Below, one piece after another: positions 25,664 to 33,943 of a DNA stretch of 64,000 nt. Within the stretch, counting starts at the first letter, position 1, and each line of letters opens with the position of its first letter. Source of the stretch: Rhodococcus triatomae (GTDB lineage Bacteria > Actinomycetota > Actinomycetes > Mycobacteriales > Mycobacteriaceae); contig NZ_CP048814.1 in NCBI RefSeq assembly GCF_014217785.1, forward strand, positions 1,488,001 to 1,552,000. The letters run 5' to 3'. The position numbers and the translations under genes were made by a program. The notes under the pieces were generated by a model. That model saw only the letters and a list, made by a program, of their open reading frames with translations. It was not told the origin of the DNA and searched no databases.

Positions 25664-25695
25664 AACGCTCCCAGATACTGAGATCTGGGAGCGTT
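25664..25695 (-). terminator. Hairpin terminator after marR
   Basis: Perfect 13-bp arms (25664-25676 and 25683-25695) around the 6-nt loop ACTGAG, about 35 bp past the marR stop. It probably separates marR from the catabolic array. Confidence 0.75.
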
Positions 25696-25729
25696 ACGGA
25701 AACAGTCGGGAAGCAGTGACGCCGGGGGC

Positions 25730-26332
25730 TCAGCCCGCCTTCGCGCCCTCCCCCTCGTCCTCGGCTTCCTCGGCCGCAGCACGCAGCGAGCCCTCGAGAG
25801 TGGAGAGTAGGCCGGCGAGCTGCCTGCGCTCCGAGGGTCCGACCTGACGAAGCAGCCGACCCAGTTCGGTGAAGTGCGCGTCGGCGACATCGTCGATCAG
25901 CTGCCGGCCGGCGTCGGTGAGCGTCACGTACACCACCCGCGCATCGGCGGCGTCCCGCTCGCGCACCACCAGACCCGCCTCCTCCAGGCGATTCACTCGG
26001 AGGGTGAGGCCGCCGGTGGTGATCAACGTCTGCTTCGCGAGCTGGCCTGCGGTCCGGCTGAACGTCGGCTCGGCACGGCGCAGGCAGGCGAGTACGTCGA
26101 AACCCGCCTCGTTGGTGCCGAAATCCTCGAACACCTCGTTGATCTGCGAGCGATACAGCAGGAAGCTGCGGTGCAGTCGGCCGAAGATCTCGAGCGCGGA
26201 GACATCGAGCTCGGGACGCGTCCGCGCCCACTGCCGAATGATCTCGCCGACCCCGTCCGAATAGCCGTCCGGGTCGTCCACCCCGAGCCGCGCGTCCGTT
26301 CCCACCCCGTCGTCCGTTCTCGTTTCGGTCAC
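25730..26332 (-). CDS. MarR-family transcriptional regulator
   Basis: The 200-residue protein has a central winged helix-turn-helix: NEAGFDVLACLRRA, QLAKQTLITTGGLTLRVNRLEEAGLVVRE and the wing RDAADARVVYVTLTD. The N-terminal helix (SALEIFGRLHRSFLLYRSQI) and C-terminal helices would form the dimer. There is an acidic, low-complexity tail EEAEDEGEGAKAG. MarR proteins usually repress catabolic operons until a phenolic or aromatic ligand binds. It lies between the 22-gene array and xdhC and is divergent from the latter, so it is the obvious local regulator. The GTG start at 26332 fits the family. Confidence 0.9.
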   Translation of the reverse strand: MTETRTDDGVGTDARLGVDDPDGYSDGVGEIIRQWARTRPELDVSALEIFGRLHRSFLLYRSQINEVFEDFGTNEAGFDVLACLRRAEPTFSRTAGQLAKQTLITTGGLTLRVNRLEEAGLVVRERDAADARVVYVTLTDAGRQLIDDVADAHFTELGRLLRQVGPSERRQLAGLLSTLEGSLRAAAEEAEDEGEGAKAG

Positions 26333-26434
26333 CGCGTCACCGCTTTCAGTCGTGTCCCAGTCATCGTGTCCCAGTCCTCCGTCGTCGTTCCCCCCTCACG
26401 AACCCAGGCTCACAAGCGACGTCTCACACTTACC

Positions 26435-26444
26435 TTTGCGCAAA
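26435..26444. promoter_or_regulatory. TTTGCGCAAA palindrome between marR and xdhC
   Basis: A perfect 10-bp palindrome lies near the middle of the 210-bp divergent marR/xdhC region. It differs from the CTTACCGCTAAG site at the array promoter, so the two may not bind the same regulator. Confidence 0.45.
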
Positions 26445-26542
26445 ACTACTGTACGATCCAACTCGTCATTGTGCCAGCGACTCGACCCGTTCCGGACGAT
26501 CCGACTCGAATCCGGCACGGCCGGTCGGCCCGGGAGGCGATC

Positions 26543-27529
26543 ATGGACACCGTTCTCGAAGCGATTCACCGGCAATGGAAATCGCGGCGCCCCGTCGCGA
26601 TCGCCACCGTCCTGGCCGTCACCGGATCCGCTCCGCGTGACCCGGGCGCGATGATGGCCGTCCAGGCGGACGGCACGGTGGTCGGCAGCATCTCCGGTGG
26701 ATGCGTCGAGGGAGCGATCTTCGACACCGCACAGAACGTCCTCGACACCGGCGAGCCCCGGATCGAGGACTACGGACCCGACGGCGACCTCATCGCACCC
26801 GGGCTGACCTGTGGCGGCAGCGTCCGAGTGCTGGTCGAGCGCATCGACACGGAGTCGATGCCCGACTTCGGCCGCGTCGCGGATCGGGTACGGGGCGATC
26901 TGCCGGTGCGCTGGGAGACCGTTCTGGACGAACGCGGGCCGGCTCGACACCGTGTCGTCGATGCACTCGGTGACCGCCCACGCACCGGGCTGACCGCAGA
27001 GGGGATCTTCGTCCGCTCGTTCGATGCGCGCCCGCCGATGGTGATCGTCGGCTCCACCGACTTCGCGGCGGAACTGGCGCGGGTGGGCGCCCGGCTCGGC
27101 TATCGGGTGACGGTGTGCGACTCGCGCCCGGTGTTCACGACACCGGAACGCTTTCCCGACGCCGACGACGTCGTGTGCCGATGGCCGTCGGACTGGATCG
27201 CCGCCGAGCGGGACGCCGGCCGCCTCGGACCGACAGCGGTGATCGTCGTCCTCACTCACGACCCGAAGGTGGACGTGCCGGTGCTGGCCGAGTGTCTCGA
27301 CGAGCGACGGTGGGCCGAACCACCCGCCTACGTCGGTGCCATGGGTTCCCGGACCGCCGACGACAGCCGCCGACGAGATCTACTGCGCGAGGGAATCACT
27401 CGTGCGCAACTCGAGTCCCTGCACAGCCCGGTCGGGCTACGGATCGGGAACCGGGGACCCGCGGAGACCGCGATCTCGATCGCCGCCGAGATCGTGCAGG
27501 GCACCCGGAGCGCGGTCACCGGGCACTGA
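26543..27529 (+). CDS. xdhC: XdhC-family molybdenum hydroxylase maturation protein
   Basis: The ATG at 26543 follows GGGAGG and gives 328 residues. The N-terminal XdhC/CoxI domain has ATVLAVTGSAPRDPGAMM and GSISGGCVEGAIFD with the conserved cysteine, then LTCGGSVRVLVE. The C-terminal XdhC Rossmann domain has VGSTDFAAELARVGARLGYRVTVCDSR, VVLTHDPKVDVPVL and YVGAMGSRTA. XdhC binds molybdenum cofactor, promotes its sulfuration and inserts it into xanthine dehydrogenase-family enzymes. The only such enzyme in the window is at 18155-21944, so the two are likely partners even though marR lies between and the gene is on the other strand. Confidence 0.92.
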   Translation: MDTVLEAIHRQWKSRRPVAIATVLAVTGSAPRDPGAMMAVQADGTVVGSISGGCVEGAIFDTAQNVLDTGEPRIEDYGPDGDLIAPGLTCGGSVRVLVERIDTESMPDFGRVADRVRGDLPVRWETVLDERGPARHRVVDALGDRPRTGLTAEGIFVRSFDARPPMVIVGSTDFAAELARVGARLGYRVTVCDSRPVFTTPERFPDADDVVCRWPSDWIAAERDAGRLGPTAVIVVLTHDPKVDVPVLAECLDERRWAEPPAYVGAMGSRTADDSRRRDLLREGITRAQLESLHSPVGLRIGNRGPAETAISIAAEIVQGTRSAVTGH

Positions 27530-27535
27530 GCGCGA

Positions 27536-28393
27536 TCACGCCACCGGGGCCCGCACGGGTTCGAGCTTGCCCGCGAGCCGACCGAGATAGGCGATCACCT
27601 CGTCCTCGGAACGATCCGGCATACCGTAGACGACCTCGGTCACGCCGAGGTCGCGCCACCGCCGCAGCCGGTCGAGATCCGGCTTCCCGTCCAGCACCAC
27701 GACCTGCGGCTGCCCTGCCCTCCCCCGCTCACGCCACGCGGCCCCGAGCGCTTCGATCCGGTCCTCCACATCCTGTTCGATCGGCGTGGTCATCCACCCG
27801 TCGGCGGAACGCGCGATCCAGGCGAAGTTCTTGTCCGTGCCCTTCGCGCCGACGATCACCGGCGGGATCCGCGTCGGCTTGGGCCACGCCCAGCTGGGTC
27901 CGAACTGCACGAACTCGCCGTCGAAGGATGCCTCCTCCTCCGTCCACAGCGCGCGCATGGCTTCGAGGTACTCACGCAACATGGTTCGGCGGCGACCGGC
28001 GGGAACTCCGTGGTCGGCGAGTTCGTCGGTGTTCCAGCCGTATCCGACACCGAGCACCACCCGGCCGCCACTGAGATGATCGAGTGAGGCGATCGTCTTC
28101 GCCAGGGTGATCGGGTCGTGCTCGACCGGAAGTGCGACCGACGTGCCCAGCTCGATACGCTCGGTCACCGCCGACACTGAGGCGAGGGCCACCCACGGAT
28201 CGAGAGTGCGCATGTACCGGTCGTCCGGCAGGGACGCGTCTCCCGTCTGTGGGTGTGCCGCATCGCGCTTGACCGGGATGTGCGTGTGTTCGGGTACGTA
28301 GAACGAATCGAAACCGAGCGATTCTGCCGCCCTCGCCGCGGATGCCGGGGTGATCCCCCGGTCACTGGTGAACAGGGTGATTCCGAATTTCAC
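27536..28393 (-). CDS. LLM-class F420-dependent oxidoreductase
   Basis: The 285-residue TIM-barrel protein starts with GTG at 28393. Features are MKFGITLFTSDRGI, YVPEHTHIPV, DPWVALASVSAVTERIELGTSV, the GGRVVLGVGYGWN loop and IPPVIVGAKGTDKNFAW. These fit F420-dependent luciferase-like oxidoreductases; M. tuberculosis Rv3520c, within its steroid region, is a comparable protein. The gene converges on xdhC (6-bp gap) and precedes the steroid SDR genes on the same strand, so it belongs more likely to the steroid side than to the catabolic array. The exact substrate (an unsaturated or alcohol CoA ester?) is unknown. Confidence 0.85.
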   Translation of the reverse strand: MKFGITLFTSDRGITPASAARAAESLGFDSFYVPEHTHIPVKRDAAHPQTGDASLPDDRYMRTLDPWVALASVSAVTERIELGTSVALPVEHDPITLAKTIASLDHLSGGRVVLGVGYGWNTDELADHGVPAGRRRTMLREYLEAMRALWTEEEASFDGEFVQFGPSWAWPKPTRIPPVIVGAKGTDKNFAWIARSADGWMTTPIEQDVEDRIEALGAAWRERGRAGQPQVVVLDGKPDLDRLRRWRDLGVTEVVYGMPDRSEDEVIAYLGRLAGKLEPVRAPVA

Positions 28394-28441
28394 GAACGAC
28401 TCCTCTGCGATGGGGCGGACTGCGGGGTGGGACGGAAACGG

Positions 28442-29356
28442 TCACGTGCCGTAGACGGGCTCCGGTACCGCCGCTTCGGCGAGCAGTTTCTCGACGACCG
28501 GACCGAGCTCCTTCGGGTCCCACCGGTCGCCCTTGTCCTGGGTGGGGCCGTGCCGCCAGCCTTCTGCGACGGTCACCTTTCCGCCCTCGACCTCGAACAC
28601 CCGTCCGGTGACCTCGCTCGACTCCACGGAACCGAGCCACACGACGAGCGGGGAGATGTTCTCGGGCGCCATGGCGTCGAACCCCTGCTCGGGCGCGGCC
28701 ATCGCTTCGGCCATCGCTCCGCCCGCACCGACCGTCATCCGGGTCCGGGCCGCAGGGGCGATGGCGTTGACCGTCACGCCGTAGTTCTTCAGTTCCGCCG
28801 CCGCCTGGATGGTCAGCTCCGCGATCCCGGCCTTGGCGGCCGCGTAGTTGCCCTGACCGATCGAGCCCTGCAGCCCTGCTCCGGAGCTGGTGTTGACGAT
28901 CCGCGCGTCCACCGGCCGACCCGCCTTCGACTCGGCGCGCCAGTACGCGGCAGCGTGGCGCAGCGGCGCGAAGTGGCCCTTGAGGTGCACCCGCACCACG
29001 TCGTCCCATTCCTGCTCGCTCATGCCGACCAGCATCCGGTCCCGGAGGAAGCCCGCGTTGTTGACCAGCACGTCGAGTCGTCCGAAGGTGTCGACCGCAG
29101 TGCGGATCAGGTTCGCCGCCCCGTCCCAGTCGGCGATGTCGTCTCCGTTGACCACGGCCTCACCACCGGCGGCCCTGATCTCGGACACCACCTGCTCGGC
29201 CGGATGTTCCTCCGTGGAAGATCCGTCCAGACCCGCACCGATGTCGTTGACCACCACCTTGGCTCCCTCTGCCGCGAAGGCGAGAGCGTGCGCTCGCCCG
29301 ATCCCGCGGCCCGCTCCGGTGACCACGACGACGCGACCGTCGACCAATCCGCTCAT
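28442..29356 (-). CDS. SDR, 3-hydroxyacyl-CoA dehydrogenase type (Rv3548c-like)
   Basis: The 304-residue protein belongs to the SDR group related to multifunctional enzyme type 2. It has TGAGRGIGRAHALAFA, an extended DIGAGLDGSS segment after the second strand (typical of MFE2-like enzymes), NNAGFLRDRM, catalytic serine in NTSSGAGL and YAAAK. Its C-terminus runs past the SDR core, as in Rv3548c of M. tuberculosis, which lies at the corresponding place. Such enzymes oxidise beta-hydroxyacyl-CoA intermediates with NAD. It is probably expressed with the next SDR gene from the divergent KstR2-controlled region at 30198-30271. Confidence 0.88.
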   Translation of the reverse strand: MSGLVDGRVVVVTGAGRGIGRAHALAFAAEGAKVVVNDIGAGLDGSSTEEHPAEQVVSEIRAAGGEAVVNGDDIADWDGAANLIRTAVDTFGRLDVLVNNAGFLRDRMLVGMSEQEWDDVVRVHLKGHFAPLRHAAAYWRAESKAGRPVDARIVNTSSGAGLQGSIGQGNYAAAKAGIAELTIQAAAELKNYGVTVNAIAPAARTRMTVGAGGAMAEAMAAPEQGFDAMAPENISPLVVWLGSVESSEVTGRVFEVEGGKVTVAEGWRHGPTQDKGDRWDPKELGPVVEKLLAEAAVPEPVYGT

Positions 29357-29405
29357 CTGTACATCTCCTGTGTTCGTGGGTGTTTCGGTAGTTCCGGGCC
29401 AGGTG

Positions 29406-30197
29406 TCAGGTGCGCGCCGGCGACTCGGTGTCGGCGGCGGCCAGGAAGGCCGGCCGCTCCCCGCCGCCGTGAACCGTCAGCGTCGATCCGCTCACGTAGG
29501 ACGCGCGGGACGACGCGAGGAACACGGCAGAGTGGCCGACGTCCTCGGGAAAGGCCATGCGGCCCAGGGGCACCGTCGCCGCCACCGCCTCGATGCCCGC
29601 TTCGTCGCCGTAGTGTAGGTGCGCCTGCTCCGTGCGGACGAGGCCGACGACGACGGAATTGACCCGAACCTTCGGGGCCCACTCGACCGCCAGAGACCCG
29701 GTGAGGCTGTCGATTCCGGCCTTGGCAGCGCCGTATGCCGCCGTGCCCGGCGAAGGTCGCGAGCCGCTGACGCTGGAGATGTTGACGATGGCGCCTCCGG
29801 TCTCCTGACGCTGCATCACGGCATTGGCTGTCTGCGCGACCAGTAGCGGCGCGAGCAGGTTGAGTTCGACGATCTTGGCGTGGAAGTTCGGGCTCGCCTC
29901 CGCGGCGAGCGCGAACGGTGCCCCACCCGCATTGTTGACCAGGATGTCGAGTCGGCCGTGGTCGGCGACGATCCCGTCGATCAGGGTCGCCACCTGTTCC
30001 GGATCGCGCACGTCGCAGGGACGGAACTCGGCCTGCCTACCCGCCGCCTCCACCAGTTCGTCCGCGGGGCGCCGCGCGCAGGTGACCACGGTGGCCCCTG
30101 CCGCGAGGAAGGCCCGGGAGATCCCGGCGCCCACGCCGCGGACGCCACCCGTCACCAGGGTCACCTGCCCGTTCAGGTCGTTTCGGTCCACTGTCAC
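29406..30197 (-). CDS. SDR oxidoreductase (Rv3549c-like)
   Basis: This 263-residue classical SDR has TGGVRGVGAGISRAF at the cofactor site, CDVRDPE, LVNNAGG, catalytic serine in NISSVSGSR and YGAAK. It starts with GTG at 30197, reading away from echA20. In M. tuberculosis the equivalent Rv3549c is also divergent from echA20 (Rv3550) and is part of the KstR2 regulon. A hydroxyacyl-CoA or hydroxy-ketone dehydrogenase role in HIP degradation is expected but the exact step is not established. It is 49 bp upstream of the MFE2-like SDR gene. Confidence 0.87.
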   Translation of the reverse strand: MTVDRNDLNGQVTLVTGGVRGVGAGISRAFLAAGATVVTCARRPADELVEAAGRQAEFRPCDVRDPEQVATLIDGIVADHGRLDILVNNAGGAPFALAAEASPNFHAKIVELNLLAPLLVAQTANAVMQRQETGGAIVNISSVSGSRPSPGTAAYGAAKAGIDSLTGSLAVEWAPKVRVNSVVVGLVRTEQAHLHYGDEAGIEAVAATVPLGRMAFPEDVGHSAVFLASSRASYVSGSTLTVHGGGERPAFLAAADTESPART

Positions 30198-30233
30198 TCC
30201 TCCGCTGCCGTCGGCCTCTGTGCTAACTTACCA

Positions 30234-30247
30234 AGCAATCGCTTGGT
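30234..30247. promoter_or_regulatory. Variant KstR2 operator, SDR/echA20 divergent promoter
   Basis: AGCAATCGCTTGGT matches the KstR2 motif AnCAAGnnCTTGnT with one mismatch (T for G in the left half). It overlaps a wider repeat, ACCAAG six bases from CTTGGT. It is in the 74-bp gap between two divergent genes that belong to the KstR2 regulon in mycobacteria. Confidence 0.7.
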
Positions 30248-30271
30248 TCGGTACAACGTGAGGAACAAGCC

Positions 30272-31081
30272 ATGGGCAGCACCACCCGGACCGACCGGTC
30301 CGGCATCGTCACCCGGGTCGCCGCACCCGGGGTCGTCACCGTCACCGTCGACTACCCGCCGGTCAACGCCATCCCGTCCGCCGGATGGTTCGAACTGGCC
30401 GAGAAGATCACCGCCGCGGGCGCGGATCCGGGCACCCACGTGGTCGTCCTGCGCGCCGAGGGCCGCGGGTTCAACGCCGGGGTCGACATCAAGGAGATGC
30501 AGGCCACCGAGGGGTACGACGCACTCATCGGCGCCAACCGCGGGTGCGCTGCGGCGTTCGCCGCCGTGTACGACTGTGCGGTCCCCGTCGTCGTCGCCGT
30601 CAACGGGTTCTGCGTCGGCGGGGGCATCGGGCTGGTCGGCAACGCGGACGTCATCGTCGCCTCCGACGACGCGGTGTTCGGCCTGCCCGAGGTGGACCGC
30701 GGCGCACTCGGTGCAGCAACCCACCTCGCGCGGCTGGTGCCGCAGCACATGATGCGCACGCTGTACTTCACCGCACAGAACGTCGACGCCCACACCCTCG
30801 AACGCCTCGGCTCGGTACACAAGGTCGTGCCCCGCGCCGATCTGGACGCCACCGCGCTCGAGGTCGCAGGCGCGATCGCCGCCAAGGACACCCGGGTGAT
30901 CCGCGCCGCCAAGGAAGCGATCAACGGCATCGACCCCGTCGACGTGAAGACCAGCTACCGGCTCGAGCAGGGATTCACGTTCGAGTTGAATCTCGCGGGC
31001 GTCGCCGACGAACACCGGGACGAGTTCGTCGCGACCGGCAAGCCGCGCTCGAACGACAAGGAAGTGAACGACCATGCATGA
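30272..31081 (+). CDS. echA20: EchA20, steroid ring D hydrolase (crotonase fold)
   Basis: The 269-residue protein is a crotonase: VVVLRAEGRGFNAGVDIKEM (oxyanion loop 1), VVAVNGFCVGGGIGLVGNADVIVAS (oxyanion loop 2) and FGLPEVDRGALG with one glutamate. The first hydratase glutamate is replaced by glycine. In M. tuberculosis and R. jostii, EchA20 opens ring D of the HIP-derived CoA thioester by C-C hydrolysis rather than adding water to a double bond, which fits the altered site. It heads the echA20-ipdA-ipdB-ipdC operon under the KstR2 box at 30234 and overlaps ipdA by 8 bp. The order is the same as Rv3550-Rv3553. Confidence 0.92.
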   Translation: MGSTTRTDRSGIVTRVAAPGVVTVTVDYPPVNAIPSAGWFELAEKITAAGADPGTHVVVLRAEGRGFNAGVDIKEMQATEGYDALIGANRGCAAAFAAVYDCAVPVVVAVNGFCVGGGIGLVGNADVIVASDDAVFGLPEVDRGALGAATHLARLVPQHMMRTLYFTAQNVDAHTLERLGSVHKVVPRADLDATALEVAGAIAAKDTRVIRAAKEAINGIDPVDVKTSYRLEQGFTFELNLAGVADEHRDEFVATGKPRSNDKEVNDHA

Positions 31082-31988
31082 CAAGAGAATGCGCGACAAG
31101 CGGACGACGCTCGACGATGCCGTCGCCGAGCTCCGCAGCGGCATGACGATCGGGCTCGGCGGGTGGGGATCACGCCGCAAGCCGATGGCGTTCGTGCGCG
31201 CGATCCTGCGCTCGGACGTCACCGATCTGACCGTCGTCACCTACGGCGGCCCCGACCTGGGTCTGCTGTGCTCGGCGGGCAAGGTCAAGAAGGCCTACTA
31301 CGGCTTCGTCTCGCTCGATTCGGCGCCGTTCTACGACCCGTGGTTCGCCCAGGCCCGCACCGCAGGCGCGATCGAAGCGCGGGAGATGGACGAGGGCATG
31401 GTCAAGTGCGGCCTCGAAGCCGCAGCCGCGCGCCTGCCGTTCCTGCCGATCCGGGCCGGGCTCGGTTCGGACGTGCGCAACTTCTGGGGCGGCGAGCTCG
31501 AGACCGTCACCTCCCCCTACCCGGACGCCTCCGGCAGGGCCGAGACGCTGGTCGCGATGCCCGCGCTGAACCTGGACGCCTCGTTCGTGCACCTGAACAT
31601 CGGCGACGCCCACGGCAACGCCGGCTACCAGGGCGTCGATCCGTACTTCGACGACCTGTACTGCCTGGCCGCGGAGAAGCGCTTCGTCTCCGTCGAGAAG
31701 ATCGTCGAGACCGAGCAACTCGTCAAGGAAGTGCCGCTGCAGCAACTCCTCCTCAACCGCATGATGGTGGACGGCGTGGTCGAGGCGCCGAACGGCGCCC
31801 ACTTCACCCTCGCGGGCGACTCCTACGGCCGCGACGAGAAGTTCCAGCGCCACTACGCCGAGGCCGCGAAGACCCCCGAATCCTGGCAGAGTTTCGTGGA
31901 CCGGTTCCTGTCCGGATCCGAGGACGACTACCAGGCCGCCGTCACGAAGTTCCACGCCGATGCCGAGAAGACTGGGGAGAAGGCATGA
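31074..31988 (+). CDS. ipdA: IpdA, alpha subunit of steroid ring C hydrolase (CoA-transferase fold)
   Basis: The 304-residue protein resembles class I CoA-transferase alpha subunits (RSGMTIGLGGWGSRRKPMAFVRAIL, VTYGGPDLGLLCSAGKVKKAYYGF). IpdAB does not transfer CoA; it hydrolyses the last steroid ring, converting COCHEA-CoA to a linear product. The gene overlaps echA20 and ipdB, and the order echA20-ipdA-ipdB-ipdC matches Rv3550-Rv3553. ATG at 31074 was chosen because it is the first in frame and overlaps the upstream stop region. No defects are seen. Confidence 0.94.
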   Translation: MHDKRMRDKRTTLDDAVAELRSGMTIGLGGWGSRRKPMAFVRAILRSDVTDLTVVTYGGPDLGLLCSAGKVKKAYYGFVSLDSAPFYDPWFAQARTAGAIEAREMDEGMVKCGLEAAAARLPFLPIRAGLGSDVRNFWGGELETVTSPYPDASGRAETLVAMPALNLDASFVHLNIGDAHGNAGYQGVDPYFDDLYCLAAEKRFVSVEKIVETEQLVKEVPLQQLLLNRMMVDGVVEAPNGAHFTLAGDSYGRDEKFQRHYAEAAKTPESWQSFVDRFLSGSEDDYQAAVTKFHADAEKTGEKA

Positions 31989-32773
31989 CCTCCACCGGAA
32001 CCACGAACAACGACACCGTCGACAGTGACACCGTGACCAGGGCCGAGTACTGCGCGATCTCGTGTGCCGAGATCTTCTCCGGCGCAGGCGAGATCATGGC
32101 CAGCCCGATGGCAACCGTGCCCTTGATCGGTGCCCGTCTCGCCCGGCTGACCACCGAGCCGGACCTGCTGATCACCGACGGCGAGGCGCTGATCCTCGCC
32201 GACACCCCCGCGGTCGGGGCGAAGGGCCCCGTCGAGGGCTGGATGCCGTTCCGGAAGGTGTTCGACGTCGTCGCCTCGGGCCGCCGGCATGTGGTGATGG
32301 GTGCCAACCAGATCGATCGCCACGGCAACCAGAACCTCTCGGCGTTCGGTCCGCTCCAGCACCCGACGCGCCAGATGTTCGGTGTCCGTGGCGCTCCCGG
32401 CAACACGATCAATCACGCCACCAGCTATTGGGTGGGGAAGCACTCTCCCCGGGTGTTCGTCGACCGGGTCGACGTCGTCTCCGGAGTCGGCTACGACAAG
32501 GTGGACCCGGAGAACCCGGCCTACCGGTTCCTGCACCTGCACCGGGTGGTTTCCAACCTCGGTTCCTTCGACTTCGGCGGGCCGGGACACACGTTGCGGG
32601 CGTTGACCCTGCACCCGGGCGTCACGCCCGAGGACGTCACCGCGGCCACCTCCTTCGAGGTGGCCGGGCTGGACGAGGCCGGCGTCACCCGTGACCCGTC
32701 CGCCGAGGAACTGCGGATCATCCGCGAGGTCCTCGACCCCCGCGGGCTGCGTGACCGCGAGGTCGCGTCGTGA
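31985..32773 (+). CDS. ipdB: IpdB, beta subunit of steroid ring C hydrolase
   Basis: The ATG at 31985 overlaps the ipdA stop (ATGA) and gives 262 residues. The CoA-transferase beta fold is evident in AGEIMASPMATVPLIGARLARLT, ILADTPAVGAKGPVEGWMPF, VVMGANQIDRHGNQN and RGAPGNTINHATSYWV. True CoA-transferases have an active-site glutamate in an E(N)G motif in this subunit; IpdB proteins lack the standard motif and use the cleft for C-C hydrolysis, and I see no clear classical motif here. Its N-terminal 15 residues are Thr/Asn/Asp-rich and non-conserved. The partner is IpdA. Confidence 0.93.
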   Translation: MTSTGTTNNDTVDSDTVTRAEYCAISCAEIFSGAGEIMASPMATVPLIGARLARLTTEPDLLITDGEALILADTPAVGAKGPVEGWMPFRKVFDVVASGRRHVVMGANQIDRHGNQNLSAFGPLQHPTRQMFGVRGAPGNTINHATSYWVGKHSPRVFVDRVDVVSGVGYDKVDPENPAYRFLHLHRVVSNLGSFDFGGPGHTLRALTLHPGVTPEDVTAATSFEVAGLDEAGVTRDPSAEELRIIREVLDPRGLRDREVAS

Positions 32774-33843
32774 GTACCCATCTCCGTACTCCCCTCACCG
32801 AACTCGTCGGCATCGAGCATCCCGTCGTCCAGACGGGAATGGGATGGGTCGCCGGCCCGCGCCTCGTCGCGGGCACGTCCAACGCGGGCGGGCTCGGAAT
32901 CCTCGCGTCGGCAACGATGACGTACGACGAGCTCGAGGCCGCGATCGCCAAGACCAAGTCGCTCACCGACAAGCCGTTCGGCGTGAACATCCGCGCCGAC
33001 GCCGGCGATGCACCGGCACGGATCGATCTGCTCATCCGGGAGCAGGTGAAGGTCGCGTCGTTCGCGCTGGCGCCGAAGAAGGAACTGATCGCGAAGCTCA
33101 AGGACAACGGCGTCGTCGTCGTTCCCTCGATCGGTGCGGCGAAGCACGCCGTCAAGGTCGCATCCTGGGGCGCGGATGCGGTGATCGTGCAGGGCGGTGA
33201 GGGTGGCGGACACACCGGCCCGGTCGCCACGACCCTGCTGTTGCCGTCGGTGCTCGATGCCGTGGACATTCCGGTCGTCGCCGCGGGTGGGTTCTACGAC
33301 GGCCGCGGACTGGCGGCGGCGCTCGCGTACGGCGCCGCCGGGGTGGCGATGGGGACGCGTTTCCTGCTCACCCAGGAGTCCCAGGTACCCGATTCGGTGA
33401 AGCAGGAGTACCTTTCGCGTGGCCTGCAGGACACCACCGTCTCCCGCAAGGTGGACGGGATGCCGCACCGCGTCCTGGACACCGAGCTCGTGACCAGCCT
33501 CGAACACTCGGGCAACCTGCGCGGCCTGATCGCGGCGGCACGCAATGCGTCGAAGTTCAAGTCGATGACCGGAATGAAGTGGTCGACGCTGGTGCGCGAC
33601 GGGCTCGCCATGAAGAAGTCGAGCGACCGTACCTGGCAGCAGATCATCATGGCCGCCAACACCCCGATGCTTCTCAAGGCCGGTCTGGTGGACGGCAACA
33701 CGCAAGCCGGCGTCCTGGCCTCCGGCCAGGTGGTGGGGATGCTCGACGATCTGCCGACCTGTCGGGATCTCATCGACGGCATCGTCGCCGACGCGGCGGC
33801 GCGCATCGATGCCCTCACCGCTCTCACCGCCCTCCCCCGCTGA
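32770..33843 (+). CDS. ipdC: IpdC, nitronate-monooxygenase-family FMN enzyme of HIP degradation
   Basis: The GTG at 32770 overlaps the ipdB stop (GTGA) and gives 357 residues. The TIM-barrel FMN fold is shown by PVVQTGMGWVAGPRLVAGTSNAGGLG, VVPSIGAAKHAVKVASWGADAVIVQGGEGGGHTG and VVAAGGFYDGRGLAAALAYGAAGVAMGTRF. The family includes nitronate monooxygenases and enoyl reductases; IpdC has been assigned to a redox step on the ring-opened or HIEC-type CoA ester, so nitronate chemistry is not implied. It is the last gene of the operon; the hairpin at 33905-33943 follows. Confidence 0.9.
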   Translation: MSTHLRTPLTELVGIEHPVVQTGMGWVAGPRLVAGTSNAGGLGILASATMTYDELEAAIAKTKSLTDKPFGVNIRADAGDAPARIDLLIREQVKVASFALAPKKELIAKLKDNGVVVVPSIGAAKHAVKVASWGADAVIVQGGEGGGHTGPVATTLLLPSVLDAVDIPVVAAGGFYDGRGLAAALAYGAAGVAMGTRFLLTQESQVPDSVKQEYLSRGLQDTTVSRKVDGMPHRVLDTELVTSLEHSGNLRGLIAAARNASKFKSMTGMKWSTLVRDGLAMKKSSDRTWQQIIMAANTPMLLKAGLVDGNTQAGVLASGQVVGMLDDLPTCRDLIDGIVADAAARIDALTALTALPR

Positions 33844-33904
33844 GCTCTCCGCCTCTGAGCTCTCCGCCACTGAGCTCTCCGGAGACAACCCACCGCTCAC
33901 CCCA

Positions 33905-33943
33905 GGCCACCTTCACCCACCCCACCCGTGGGTGAAGGTGGCC
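33905..33943. terminator. Perfect 14-bp hairpin after ipdC
   Basis: GGCCACCTTCACCC (33905-33918) and its exact complement (33930-33943) face each other over an 11-nt loop, 62 bp beyond the ipdC stop. The right arm is also the left arm of the dispersed repeat copy at 33929-33980. It could end both convergent transcripts (ipdC and tetR). Confidence 0.6.

Larger units (their letters stand above)
25411..25729. other. Intergenic region between the catabolic array and marR
   Basis: This 319-bp region holds no gene that I can support. From left to right it contains the array promoter with an internal inverted repeat (25488-25516), a longer imperfect inverted repeat (25533-25566) and the marR-side hairpin (25664-25695). 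The two flanking genes are both on the minus strand. Confidence 0.7.

Noticed and set aside
32770-33843. Nitronate monooxygenase as the function
   Set aside because: Family membership is real, but the position after ipdAB identifies it as ipdC of steroid degradation.
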